This document shows, in pieces, positions 7,636 through 16,661 of a DNA stretch of 64,000 nt. Position 1 is the stretch's first letter; every line of letters begins with the position of its first letter. The notes below the pieces were generated by a model. The model ran no database searches and was not told the DNA's origin. It was given only the letters and a program-made list of their open reading frames with translations. Location: the NCBI RefSeq assembly GCF_014697625.1, contig NZ_JACJSG010000043.1, positions 1-64,000 on the forward strand, read 5' to 3'. Made by a program: the position numbers and the translations under genes. This stretch comes from Anabaena azotica FACHB-119 (GTDB lineage: Bacteria > Cyanobacteriota > Cyanobacteriia > Cyanobacteriales > Nostocaceae).

Positions 7636-10206
7636 ATGACTCTTCCTAATGCTGGTAGCGTTTTGGCTTCATTAACAGAACTGACTCAAGTTAATCGGAC
7701 TCACTCTTTGTTGCGTCGGGTCAAAGACCTTTCTGTTAACGAATTTGTTTGCTTACTAGACTTTATTACTGCTGAATTTCAACAGTTTCTTAGAGCAATT
7801 GAACTCATTAATAATGAGGCTCTAGAGAATATGTTGGAAAAAGTATTAGAAGCAATTACACTCAAAATTGGTCAAATCCTCCAAGCAGAATATACTGCTA
7901 TTTTTTTGGTAGATTATGATAAAGGTCAGTTGTGGTCAAAAGTTCCGCAGGATAATGGGCAGAAGTTTCTAGAAATTCGCACGCCTATTACTGTAGGAAT
8001 TCCTGGTCATGTTGCTAGCACTGGTCAATGTCTGAATATTTCGGAAACTGCTACTCATCCTCTATTTAGCCCAGAGTTAGAAAAACAAATGGGCTATAAA
8101 ATTTATAATATTTTATGTATGCCTGTTGTTAGTAGCAAAAATCAGGTTGTGGCGGTAGTACAACTGGCAAATAAAACTGGAAATATTCCATTTAATCAAG
8201 ATGATGAGGAGTGTTTTCGGGACTTTGTTGCTTCTATTGGCATTATATTAGAAACCTGTCAATCTTTTTATGTGGCAGCGCGTAACCAACGGGGAGCGAC
8301 TGCGCTTTTACGTGCTACACAAACACTAGGACAAAGTTTAGATTTAGAAGCTACTTTGCAAATAGTGATGGAACAAGCACGTATTTTAATGCAGGCAGAC
8401 CGCAGTACATTGTTCCTTTATCGTAAAGAGATGGGGGAACTGTGGACTAAGGTAGCAGCAGCAGACATATCGAATTTAATGGAAATTCGGATGCCTGCTA
8501 ACCGTGGTATTGTTGGCTATGTGGCTTCTACAGGTGAAGCGTTGAATATTCCTGATGCCTATAAAGACCCGCGTTTTGACCCATCAACAGATAGAAAAAC
8601 AGGTTATTTAACTCGCAATATTTTGTGTTTGCCTGTGTTTAATTCTGCAAATGAATTAATAGGTGTAACTCAGTTAATTAATAAGCAACAAGGAAGTTTT
8701 ACGGCTTCTGATGAAGAGTTTATGCGGGCTTTTAATATTCAGGCAGGAATTGCTTTAGAAAATGCTCGTTTATTTGAAAATGTATTGTTAGAAAAACAAT
8801 ATCAAAAAGACATTTTGCAAAGCCTGTCAGATGCTGTAATTTCTACAGATATGGCGGGAAGAATTGTCACTATTAATGATGCGGCGTTGGAATTATTGGG
8901 TTGTCCTTTGGGAGATGCGAATAATAAGAGTAATAAGCTGCTGTGGGAACAAAATTTAATTGGTCGTCTAGTTTGGGAGATTGTACCAATTGATAATTTG
9001 CAGATACGTTTAGAAGATAGTTTGAAAAGTGGTGCTAGACATTATGTACCAGAGCAAAGTTTGACGGTAGGGCTTTATCAACTACCACAATCTGAAGGTC
9101 GGGTTGTACATGAAACTCTAGATTACTCTATTTTGACGGTGCGCGATCGCTCCAACCCAGATATTTTTCTCCCTTGGAATTTACCACAAACTCCTCAGTC
9201 TAAGTTTATCACCCCGGAGGAGGTACAAATCTTAGAACGCAGTCTGAATCTTACCATCAACCCTCTGACTAACCCAGAAGGCGGCGTGCGCGGTGGTTTG
9301 GTGGTTTTGGAAGATATCAGCCAAGAAAAACGCCTGAAAACTACTATGTACCGCTACCTAACACCTCATGTAGCTGAACAAGTTATGGCTTTGGGGGAAG
9401 ATGCGTTGATGGTGGGTGAACGCAAGGATGTGACGGTTTTATTTTCCGATATCCGAGGCTACACTACACTTACAGAAAATTTAGGTGCGGCTGAGGTTGT
9501 ATCACTGTTAAATCAGTATTTTGAAACAATGGTTGAGGCTGTTTTTAACTATGAAGGTACTTTAGATAAATTCATTGGTGATGCTTTAATGGCTGTGTTT
9601 GGTGCGCCGCTAACATTGACGGAAAATCATGCTTGGCAAGCGTTACAGTCAGCTTTAGATATGCGTCAACGTTTGCAGGAGTTTAATCAAAGGCGTATCA
9701 TTCAGGCACAACCACAAATTAAGATTGGTATTGGCATTAGTTCTGGGGAAGTGGTTTCTGGTAATATTGGTTCTCACAAACGCATGGATTACACTGTGAT
9801 CGGGGATGCTGTCAATTTAAGTTCGCGTTTGGAAACTGTGACAAAAGAATACGGCTGTGACATTATTATTAGCGAATCGACTTATCGACTGTGCTGCGAT
9901 CGCATTTGGGTACGTCAGTTAGATAGAATCAAGGTTAAGGGTAAAAACCAAGCTGTGAATATCTACGAGTTAATTAGCGATCGCACTAGTCCCTTGAATG
10001 CTAAGACTCAAGAGTTTCTCTTTCACTATCATACAGGCAGGACTGCTTATTTATCTGGCAATTTTACACAGGCGATCGCCACTTTTGAGTTGGCTAAACA
10101 TATTCGACCTACAGACCAAGCTGTCAATATTCATTTAGAACGCGCTTATAATTATCAACAAACACCTCCGCCAGAGAATTGGGATGGAGTTTGGGCCATG
10201 AAGTAG
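7636..10206 (+). CDS. cyaB1: CyaB-type adenylate cyclase (GAF-GAF-PAS-class III cyclase-TPR)
   Basis: Makes cAMP from ATP; Anabaena CyaB proteins are stimulated by cAMP binding to their own GAF domains. Order in 856 residues: GAF-A about 60-210 with the NKFDE motif (N179-K180, F186, D190-E191); GAF-B about 225-385 with the same motif (N349-K350, F355, D359-E360); PAS about 390-565; catalytic domain about 595-770; TPR-like helices about 790-845. The cyclase keeps metal Asp605 and Asp649, the adenine-selecting Lys645/Thr720 pair and transition-state Asn727/Arg731, so it should be active as a homodimer. From memory, numbering is one off from Anabaena CyaB1; CyaB2 is the alternative. Confidence 0.9.
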   Translation: MTLPNAGSVLASLTELTQVNRTHSLLRRVKDLSVNEFVCLLDFITAEFQQFLRAIELINNEALENMLEKVLEAITLKIGQILQAEYTAIFLVDYDKGQLWSKVPQDNGQKFLEIRTPITVGIPGHVASTGQCLNISETATHPLFSPELEKQMGYKIYNILCMPVVSSKNQVVAVVQLANKTGNIPFNQDDEECFRDFVASIGIILETCQSFYVAARNQRGATALLRATQTLGQSLDLEATLQIVMEQARILMQADRSTLFLYRKEMGELWTKVAAADISNLMEIRMPANRGIVGYVASTGEALNIPDAYKDPRFDPSTDRKTGYLTRNILCLPVFNSANELIGVTQLINKQQGSFTASDEEFMRAFNIQAGIALENARLFENVLLEKQYQKDILQSLSDAVISTDMAGRIVTINDAALELLGCPLGDANNKSNKLLWEQNLIGRLVWEIVPIDNLQIRLEDSLKSGARHYVPEQSLTVGLYQLPQSEGRVVHETLDYSILTVRDRSNPDIFLPWNLPQTPQSKFITPEEVQILERSLNLTINPLTNPEGGVRGGLVVLEDISQEKRLKTTMYRYLTPHVAEQVMALGEDALMVGERKDVTVLFSDIRGYTTLTENLGAAEVVSLLNQYFETMVEAVFNYEGTLDKFIGDALMAVFGAPLTLTENHAWQALQSALDMRQRLQEFNQRRIIQAQPQIKIGIGISSGEVVSGNIGSHKRMDYTVIGDAVNLSSRLETVTKEYGCDIIISESTYRLCCDRIWVRQLDRIKVKGKNQAVNIYELISDRTSPLNAKTQEFLFHYHTGRTAYLSGNFTQAIATFELAKHIRPTDQAVNIHLERAYNYQQTPPPENWDGVWAMK

Positions 10207-10258
10207 GTATGAGGAAATGAACGCCGATAAATTGTGATGTTCATTCAATGTGGTCAAG

Positions 10259-10963
10259 TTACAACCGATTTTTACTAGGTATAACAATCATCGCAAAATA
10301 AGGTACTTCCGCCGGATTAACTTCATCTAATGGCACAATCCTTTGCTGCGCCATTGTTGCCCGCTCGATATATAATGCCCGTGATGCTAATCCTAATTGA
10401 TGTAAGATATCGCGCACTTTAGTAAAGTGGCGACCTAGTTTCATAATGGCGGCTGCATCGGTTGTTAATAACTGGGTGGTGAGTTCTTCGGCGGGGAGGG
10501 GTGCGGGTAGGACTGTGAGAATATCGTTGTAGTAGGTGAAGGGTACGCCCAAGGACACGGGACAAGCCATTAGGGAAGATACGCCTGGGACGACTTCTGT
10601 TTGGTACTGTTCAGATAGGCGTGTAAATACATACATGAAGGAACCGTAGAAAAAAGGGTCGCCTTCACACAAGACTACTACATCCCGCCCGGCTGCGAGA
10701 TGCTGGGCAATTGGTTCTACTTCCTTGTCGTAAATTTCCTTGGCTTTTTCTGGTTCCAAGGCGCGGGGGAGGTGAAAGGGGACTTCGATTTGTGTGCCTG
10801 TAAAATAACAAGAGGCGATCGCTCGCGCTATACTCTCTTTATCTGTGGCTGATTGATAGGCAATTACAGGTACAGACTGAATTAGCCGCAATGCTTTGAT
10901 AGTCAATAGTTCCGGGTCTCCTGGCCCCACACCAACCCCGTAGAGACGACCTTTAGCTGACAT
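10259..10963 (-). CDS. cobI: Precorrin-2 C20-methyltransferase CobI/CbiL
   Basis: SAM-dependent methylation of precorrin-2 at C20 in cobalamin synthesis. The 234-residue protein begins GRLYGVGVGPGDPELLTIKA, the tetrapyrrole-methylase N-terminal motif, and carries VVVLCEGDPFFYGSFMY and VVPGVSSLMACP, both typical of CobI. The Met at 10963 is preceded by GGAGGAAG at good spacing, better than a longer in-frame start. One base separates it from the stop of the cobG-cobH fusion, so the two are translationally coupled in one operon behind the cobalamin riboswitch. Confidence 0.93.
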   Translation of the reverse strand: MSAKGRLYGVGVGPGDPELLTIKALRLIQSVPVIAYQSATDKESIARAIASCYFTGTQIEVPFHLPRALEPEKAKEIYDKEVEPIAQHLAAGRDVVVLCEGDPFFYGSFMYVFTRLSEQYQTEVVPGVSSLMACPVSLGVPFTYYNDILTVLPAPLPAEELTTQLLTTDAAAIMKLGRHFTKVRDILHQLGLASRALYIERATMAQQRIVPLDEVNPAEVPYFAMIVIPSKNRL

Positions 10964-10964
10964 A

Positions 10965-13130
10965 TTATTCTTCCTCCGTTGCCAGGGCGTTAACTGCGGC
11001 GGCGGCGATCGCACTTCCACCCCGCCGACCGTGTAAAGTCATAAATGGTACATTCCGGCTATCTGCTGCCAATACTGCTTTTGATTCTGCAGCCCCCACA
11101 AACCCCACAGGAAAGCCTAAAATTACCGCAGGTTTGGGGCATCCCGCATCTAACATTTCCAACAGCCGAAACAGGGCCGTAGGTGCGTTACCAATGGCGA
11201 CCACTGCCCCTCTTATGTGGGGTTTCCACAATTCCAAAGCCGCCGCCGACCGCGTATTCCCCAACTTCTGCGCTAGTTCTGGCACTTGGGGTTCATTCAA
11301 AGTACAGATAACTTCGTTGTTGGCAGGTAAACGCCGCCTTGTCACCCCATCGGCTACCATGCGACAATCACATAAAATTGGTGCGCCTGCTGCTAATGCT
11401 GCCCTTCCTGCCTGCGCCGCCGTTGTAGAATATCCTAAATCTGTGACAATATCCGTCATCCCACAAGCATGGATGAGGCGGACAGCAACTTTAGCGATAT
11501 CTGGCGGTAGGATATCTAGGTTTGCTTCCGACCGGATAATAGCAAAGGAGTGGCGGTAGATTTCATTAGCATTGCGGATATAATCAGACATGGGATTTGG
11601 GCGAGATAATAACTGTTTTAATTGGGTATATCCATATCGATGAGCGAATTTCCCCAAGCATTCGTCAGGATTTAGTTGTTGGCTTTTATACAACTTCAAT
11701 ATTCTTTCTATGAGTGTAGGCAATTCAGCCACAGCCACATCTTGGTAGAGTTGATGACCGAATTTATCCTTGCTGTCACCGCCACCCACGAAAACTTGAT
11801 ACCTTTCCCCAGTCCCATAATTAACACCAAGTAAGGTAATATCACCCTTGTTGTGCTGGGCGCAGGATTTCTCACAGCCGCTAAAGTGGATATTTACTGG
11901 CTGTTCTAAGGTGACAAGAGATTGTAAATAATCTGCTAACGCCAGCGCATGACCTTTAGTATCGGTAGCCGCCGCCGCACAACCTTGATTTCCTGAACAA
12001 GCTACCAAGCCACTTTGAATATTTGCGGGTGAGAAATCTAATCCTAACCCAAGAATTTGATTCTGAACATCAGTAAGTTGTGCTTGGGCAATGTCTGTTA
12101 ACAGCAAATTCTGCCAAGGTGTTAACCTGATTCCACTGCCATATTTGCTAGATAATTGCGCTAACCCTCTTAACTGTTTGGTGTCTAGGCGACCAAGGGG
12201 TAAGACAATACCAATGTAGTATAAGCCTTGTTGCCGTTGGGGATGGATGCCGATGTGGTGATAGTTGGTTGACCTCTCCCCCAACCCCTCTCCTACAAGG
12301 AGAGGGGAGTAATGATTTTCTTTCTCCCCCTTCCTTGGTAGTGAGTAATGATTTTCTTTCTCCCCCTTCCCTTGTAGGGAAGGGGGTAGGGGGGTTAGGT
12401 TCTTTCTCTCCAGTGCAAAAGGTAAGCGTTTTTCAGCTTCTTGAAGATAACTGTTTAAACCTATGCTATTTATCACCTCTCGCAGCCGGGGCTGGCGTTG
12501 ACTGCTAATATCACTATGAGCTAAATAAACATCCGCTAAGGCTGCTAAGACTGGTAAACATGCGGTTGGGGATAATAAAATTCCGGTGTCAACGGGTGGG
12601 GTTCCCTTTGCGCCCATACTCAGACAGAGGCGGAAGTAAACGCTACCATCTACTAAAATGGCAATAAAGGTGATATCGTTGGGGCGATCGCTTACCGATA
12701 ATCCACCACCATCAAAACACACGCTAAATTTTGCCGATAGTCCCGCTAAGGCAGAATGTTCGTTAATGTAATTGTCCCAGGTTTTCACGAAGGGGCGGGT
12801 ATCAATTAATTCATGTTTGTCAATCCCCGCCGTGGGGCTGGTCATAATGTTACGGATTTGGTCTACGCCTGTATTGCTAGCACCTAAGCCCAAATCTTGC
12901 AATTGTTTCAGGACTGGAGAATCTATATTTCCTCGGATTTCCCGGATTTGAATGTTAGCACGATTTGTCACATCAATATAACCGCCGCCGTACTGGTCAG
13001 CTATATCTGCGATCGCCTGACATTGTTTACTATCAATCATGCCACCTGGGATTCTGATCCGAGATAAAATTCCATCTTGGGCAGGTGTGGCATAAAATAA
13101 GCCTGGACAAGGTGTAAAAGCCGACAACAA
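10965..13130 (-). CDS. Fused CobG (precorrin-3B synthase-like) and CobH/CbiC (precorrin-8X methylmutase)
   Basis: Residues 1 to about 505 are a sulfite/nitrite-reductase-type protein (CPGLFYATPAQDGILSR; siroheme/4Fe-4S cysteines in ACSGNQGC about 375-382 and SGCEKSC about 414-420), matching CobG, the aerobic-route precorrin-3B synthase. From Met514 to the end is a complete 208-residue CobH/CbiC with the active-site His in YRHSFAIIR. Residues about 242-288 are a repeat-derived insertion. I propose a TTG start at 13130 (or the next codon) because GGGGAAGGAG lies 8 bases before it. The longer frame to 13208 also starts at TTG, has no good ribosome site and runs through the riboswitch aptamer. 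Confidence 0.88.
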   Translation of the reverse strand: MLSAFTPCPGLFYATPAQDGILSRIRIPGGMIDSKQCQAIADIADQYGGGYIDVTNRANIQIREIRGNIDSPVLKQLQDLGLGASNTGVDQIRNIMTSPTAGIDKHELIDTRPFVKTWDNYINEHSALAGLSAKFSVCFDGGGLSVSDRPNDITFIAILVDGSVYFRLCLSMGAKGTPPVDTGILLSPTACLPVLAALADVYLAHSDISSQRQPRLREVINSIGLNSYLQEAEKRLPFALERKNLTPLPPSLQGKGEKENHYSLPRKGEKENHYSPLLVGEGLGERSTNYHHIGIHPQRQQGLYYIGIVLPLGRLDTKQLRGLAQLSSKYGSGIRLTPWQNLLLTDIAQAQLTDVQNQILGLGLDFSPANIQSGLVACSGNQGCAAAATDTKGHALALADYLQSLVTLEQPVNIHFSGCEKSCAQHNKGDITLLGVNYGTGERYQVFVGGGDSKDKFGHQLYQDVAVAELPTLIERILKLYKSQQLNPDECLGKFAHRYGYTQLKQLLSRPNPMSDYIRNANEIYRHSFAIIRSEANLDILPPDIAKVAVRLIHACGMTDIVTDLGYSTTAAQAGRAALAAGAPILCDCRMVADGVTRRRLPANNEVICTLNEPQVPELAQKLGNTRSAAALELWKPHIRGAVVAIGNAPTALFRLLEMLDAGCPKPAVILGFPVGFVGAAESKAVLAADSRNVPFMTLHGRRGGSAIAAAAVNALATEEE
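12269..12405. repeat. Dispersed repeat inserted in frame inside cobG
   Basis: About 137 bases made of CCCCTCTCC/GGAGAGGGG and CCCCCTTCC palindromic segments of the type otherwise found between genes here. It contains a 36-base (12-codon) direct repeat with GAGTAATGATTTTC starting at 12307 and 12343, giving the peptide KGEKENHYS twice. The reading frame is kept through about 46 codons. Confidence 0.75.
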
Positions 13131-13300
13131 GACGAGAACTCCTTCCCCGTGCGACGCAGGGAGTAGATTGTATACTCTTGGAATTGGCATTCTGACTCGG
13201 AAAGTCAAAGGAATAGTTCTTTGCCTTTACATTACAGTTGCGGCACAGCCCCGGAATCTCACCGGAGTTTCCCAATACCAAGCCTTTGTAATTTAGCATG
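13131..13300 (-). promoter_or_regulatory. Cobalamin riboswitch controlling cobG-cobH-cobI
   Basis: On the minus strand the leader has the B12 core GGGAAACTCCGGTGAGATTCC followed by GGGGCTGTGCCGCAACTGTAA (13273 down to about 13232), and the 3' conserved GAGTCAGAATGCC (13198-13186). The spacing between core and 3' box is short, like the compact cobalamin classes. Downstream, ACTCC (about 13155) can pair with GGAGT (about 13140), placing the GGGGAAGGAG ribosome site in a hairpin, so control is probably at translation initiation. The pairing is read by eye. Confidence 0.88.
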
Positions 13301-13437
13301 AGTAGCTAGTCATAATCTTGACTGCTTCATAAACCTTGAGCGCACCAGGATGATTGAACTGACCAAGAAAATCACTTGTCCACAGGACTAGACAAAAAGA
13401 AATTTATCAGCTATATTAAGAAATATGTGAAAAACAA

Positions 13438-13511
13438 GGCTCAGTAGCTCAGTTGGTTAGAGCACGGGACTCATAAGCCTGGGGTCGTCTGTTCAAGTCA
13501 GACCTGAGCCA
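13438..13511 (+). tRNA. tRNA with CAU anticodon (elongator Met most likely)
   Basis: The cloverleaf folds by eye: acceptor GGCTCAG/CTGAGCC, D arm GCTC...GAGC, anticodon loop CTCATAA, T arm GTCTG-TTCAAGT-CAGAC, discriminator A. No 3' CCA is encoded. The acceptor starts with a normal G-C pair, unlike initiator Met tRNA. An Ile tRNA with lysidine-modified CAU cannot be excluded. The anticodon stem CGGGA/GCCTG has a G-U pair and an A-G mismatch next to the loop. Confidence 0.9.
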
Positions 13512-13681
13512 CTAAAAAAATTCAACTACAATAAGGGTTTCAGTTTCCACTGTAGAGAAAGTTTGGGTAGACTTGAGATACAGTGGGCGAAACCTGCAAA
13601 TAAGACATATTGGTGGCTTATCGACAGATATGGCTCAAAAGGCTACCATATCAAACTGTATATTGACCAAGACTGTATGTT

Positions 13682-14062
13682 ATGGCTAGTGTTGAACGCG
13701 ACGAAACTAGAGAGCATCGGATTGAAACAGAAATTATTGTCGATGCTGAAGATAAAGAAGATAGAGCGATGGGGTGGTACTACTACCTTGATGATATGAT
13801 AGATTTTCCTTTTATGGCTAAGTGGAAGAAGAAATCACGCAAAACTTCAACCATTGAAGAAAAGCCTGTGGAAGTATTGGGTATGGCTGCAGAGGATGAT
13901 TGTTTGAGAGATATGTATGTGGATGTTGCTTATATCGGCGGAAAGGAAGATGATATACATACTGCCAAGCTTTCGGATATAGAGCCAATTGATGTGGATG
14001 AGGACACCCAAGAAGCGATCGCCGATTGGTTATATTGGTTAGGCAGAGGATACAAGTTTTAA
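13682..14062 (+). CDS. CcbP-like calcium-binding protein
   Basis: A 126-residue very acidic protein. The stretch RIETEIIVDAEDKEDRAMGW, then YYYLDDMIDFPFMAKW, is the core I associate with CcbP, the cyanobacterial calcium-binding protein described in Anabaena where calcium release accompanies heterocyst differentiation. The C-terminal half (DVAYIGGKEDDIHTAKLSDIEPIDVDEDTQEAIADW) is also Asp/Glu rich. Calcium binding is expected from family and charge; a heterocyst role is not shown by sequence, and this could be a paralogue rather than CcbP itself. It stands alone after the tRNA, with a hairpin terminator at 14139. Confidence 0.75.
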   Translation: MASVERDETREHRIETEIIVDAEDKEDRAMGWYYYLDDMIDFPFMAKWKKKSRKTSTIEEKPVEVLGMAAEDDCLRDMYVDVAYIGGKEDDIHTAKLSDIEPIDVDEDTQEAIADWLYWLGRGYKF

Positions 14063-14138
14063 GATATCACTCTTAACTTTTAACAGGAGACATGAGCAAG
14101 TCCACCTAAGCGGAAAGCGCGTAAATTCAAGAGTTGGA

Positions 14139-14160
14139 AACCCGCGTAGGCGGGTTTTGT
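14139..14160 (+). terminator. Hairpin terminator after the CcbP-like gene
   Basis: AACCCGC and GCGGGTT form a stem with a GTAG-type loop, followed by TTGT. This hairpin also resembles a dispersed repeat, so its terminator role is probable rather than certain. Confidence 0.55.
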
Positions 14161-14203
14161 CCTTGTAGCTGCGACTTCAGTCGCTTGTGGGAAGATATGA
14201 ATA

Positions 14204-15517
14204 CTAGTTATTCTCTGCCCTATTAAATACGCCATAACGTGCTTTCCCTTTTTGTTTAGCAAGATACATAGCCTGATCTGCATTTCTTAATAAGCCTTCT
14301 GGTTCATCATAACTATCGCTATTTAATGCAATACCAATGCAGGCTGTAGTCAATATTTGTTGTCCGTTCAGGGTTAGGGGTAATCCTAAAGTGTCCTGAA
14401 TGCGTTTAGCGACGTTGATAGCGTCGTTAACATCGCGAATGTCTTCTAACAAGACGGCAAATTCATCACCACCAAACCGCCCTACAGTATCTCCACTGCG
14501 TACACATGATTCTAACCTGTGAGCGATCGCTACTAAAAAATCATCGCCCATACCATGTCCAAAGCGATCGTTAATTTCCTGAAAACCATCTAAATCCAAA
14601 AATAACACTGCAAAACGATATTCACTGCGGCGTTTGCTACGTTCAATTGCTAGTTTGAGACGATCTAAAAATAAAACTTGATTGGGTAAGCCTGTCAACC
14701 CATCATAAAAAGCATTGTGGAGTAATTGCACTTCCCCTTGCTTACGTCGAGTCACGTCTTGAAAAACTAGCACAGCGCCTGTAATATTCCCGACATGATC
14801 ACGAATAGGTGCAATATTATCTCCTATAGGTATTTCTCTACCATCCCTAGAAATTAGCGTACAATTCTCTGGTAAACTGACAATCTCACCAGTCTGTATT
14901 ACTTGTGTAGCTAAATTACTCACTACTTCGTCCATATCCTGGTCAACCAGATTGACAACTTCTGCTAAATCTTTACCAAAAGCTTCTTGCTGCATCCAAC
15001 CAGTCAGCCTTTCCGCCATCGGGTTCATCATACGAATATGACCAGTTGTAAAGGTAACAACCACTGCACAGCCCATGCTGTTAATAATTGCTGACATTTT
15101 TTCTTTTTCTTCCTGTTCTTTTTTATTAAATTGATACTGACTAAAAGCCATTTCTACAGCCAAATGTAAGTCTTGTTCTGAAAACGGCTTCAAAAGATAG
15201 CTACATAATTCATGTTTTCGATTCTTAGGTAAATTTAAATAATCTGAATAATCAGTTAGATATAAAACGTGTATATGGAAATCATTCTGAATAATATTGG
15301 CAAGATGCCAATCATGATTTTTCTGAGATAAGGGAATATCAAATAATACTAAATTTGGGTGGATGTCGGCTACCTTTTTAATTGCTGATTCACTAGAATT
15401 TGTAATATCCAAGACATTATAACCTAATGATTCTAAAGTATTTTTAATATTTAACCCTTGGGCTGTTTCATCCTCAACAACTAGGATTTTGGGGGACACC
15501 ATGATAAATTTACCCAT
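14204..15517 (-). CDS. Response-regulator diguanylate cyclase (REC-PAS-GGDEF)
   Basis: Makes c-di-GMP under phosphorelay control. In 437 residues: REC domain about 8-125 with acidic pair E16-D17, phospho-acceptor Asp60 in LVLFDIP and the KPF lysine; PAS about 140-255 (MGCAVVVTFTTGHIRMMNP...VFQDVTRRK); GGDEF about 265-430 with intact FGGDEF about 348-353, preceded five residues upstream by RSGD, the inhibitory I-site, so the enzyme should be active and product-inhibited. A second Met five codons in (15502) is an equally good start. No kinase gene is adjacent. The upstream kilobase is repeat-filled and divergent to the TpsB gene. Confidence 0.92.
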   Translation of the reverse strand: MGKFIMVSPKILVVEDETAQGLNIKNTLESLGYNVLDITNSSESAIKKVADIHPNLVLFDIPLSQKNHDWHLANIIQNDFHIHVLYLTDYSDYLNLPKNRKHELCSYLLKPFSEQDLHLAVEMAFSQYQFNKKEQEEKEKMSAIINSMGCAVVVTFTTGHIRMMNPMAERLTGWMQQEAFGKDLAEVVNLVDQDMDEVVSNLATQVIQTGEIVSLPENCTLISRDGREIPIGDNIAPIRDHVGNITGAVLVFQDVTRRKQGEVQLLHNAFYDGLTGLPNQVLFLDRLKLAIERSKRRSEYRFAVLFLDLDGFQEINDRFGHGMGDDFLVAIAHRLESCVRSGDTVGRFGGDEFAVLLEDIRDVNDAINVAKRIQDTLGLPLTLNGQQILTTACIGIALNSDSYDEPEGLLRNADQAMYLAKQKGKARYGVFNRAENN

Positions 15518-15955
15518 GTGCTAAGGTTCAGATTAAGTCGATGCTATCAACTTAATCTGAAAGTTATTAACTCTATGATAGTCAATCTCTACAATATCGG
15601 TATGGTAGCTCGATTGAGATACTTATTCATAATAAATATACTCACAGCAACCCTGAGTATATTTTTGTTTAAGTTAACAAGTAATTAAATACCAATATAA
15701 TTATTAATTTAAATATTAATAGGAAAAAAGCATTATATTTTGTATTTGATATGTCCAAAAATAGAATTAATCAGCACATTAATATGTATAGAAAATACCT
15801 ATGCGGCAATCAGTTAAATGTTATATTTAGATAGTATAAAAACTTTGCGTCTTTGTGCTTAGGTGAGTGGGCTGAGAAAAACAGAAATGAATAATCTCAC
15901 AAATGTTGAGAAAAATCCGGGTAATGGATAGTCTTAGAGGCTATTTATAAAGCGC

Positions 15956-15985
15956 TGTAGAGATGTTGCACGCAACGTCTCTACA
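15956..15985. repeat. Dispersed palindrome, second copy
   Basis: TGTAGAGATGTTGC and GCAACGTCTCTACA form a near-perfect hairpin, matching the palindrome at 6046-6075. No T-run follows here. Confidence 0.7.
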
Positions 15986-16152
15986 TTGTTTATTCGGCGC
16001 AACTTCATGGAGAATTGGTATTACGGCTATGTCAGGATTTGAGCGTTGGCGAAATGAGGAATTAGCCGTAACGCACCAGCAAATACGGTGCGTTAAAGCA
16101 GCGCTTAACGCAACCGAAAATTTCAGGTTTACTTTATAAATCATCTCCTTAG

Positions 16153-16495
16153 AGGGTGGTTTCATAGGAAAAAAGAAAAATTTATCGTAAATAAAAGGGT
16201 TTAAGACCCCTACGTCTATACGTAGTATCAGTTTCAGTCGGGGTTTAAATCCCCGACTGTTCGCGTAGCGTGCCGTAGGCAAAATGTCTTTAATGCGCGA
16301 ATTTTGAATGCGCGAATTTTGAATTGTTAACAGTCTTGATTTTTCGTTTTGTAGCAGAGATTTTGACCCCTCTCCAAACCTCTCACGCCAGTTTGCTCAA
16401 GTCGGGAAACCCGCCCACGCAACTGGCTCCCCCACGGGGGGGAGAGGCTTTGAAACACAATAATCTTTTTTCTCTGATTGTATGAAACCACCCTG
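16153..16495. repeat. MITE-like element, family C, copy 2 (expanded, inverted)
   Basis: Ends read GAGGGTGGTTTCATAGG (left) and TGTATGAAACCACCCTG (right). On the minus strand it matches copy 1 through AATCAGAGAAAAAAGATTAT, CCTCTCCCCC and CAAAATCTCTGCTACA. It then carries two extra segments: a GCCAGTTGCGTGGG/CAAACTGGC inverted repeat in the middle, and about 150 bases with a GTCGGGG-TTTAAA-CCCCGAC hairpin. It is about 343 bases against 152 for copy 1. Confidence 0.7.
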
Positions 16496-16661
16496 CTAAA
16501 ACTACATTTCCCCAGTCGCCCAGAAATTATAGTTAGTATTGCTTTGAGTAGATGAACTTTTAGTGCTGAGTGTGTGATTACCGGAGAATATGAAGTAATA
16601 TTCACTTCTGAAGCCGTAGCCGTACAATCTTCTTATTGATGGCAAATAACACAATAGTAGC

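Larger units (their letters stand above)
15518..16661. other. 1.1-kb divergent intergenic region rich in repeats
   Basis: Holds AT-rich sequence (15600-15830) that should contain the promoter of the REC-PAS-GGDEF gene, a palindrome (15956-15985) and a large composite MITE-like element (16153-16495). The last 160 bases should hold the TpsB promoter. Open frames at 15941-16282 and 16327-16605 consist of repeat sequence and show no protein family. Confidence 0.65.

Noticed and set aside
12269..12508. Plus-strand open frame over cobG
   Set aside because: It is antisense to cobG and consists of the inserted repeat; no independent evidence.
13033..13299. Open frame upstream of cobG on the minus strand
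   Set aside because: It lies over the cobalamin riboswitch aptamer and has no protein-family features.
15941..16605. Two minus-strand open frames in the 1.1-kb spacer
   Set aside because: They run through dispersed repeats and show no recognisable protein segment.
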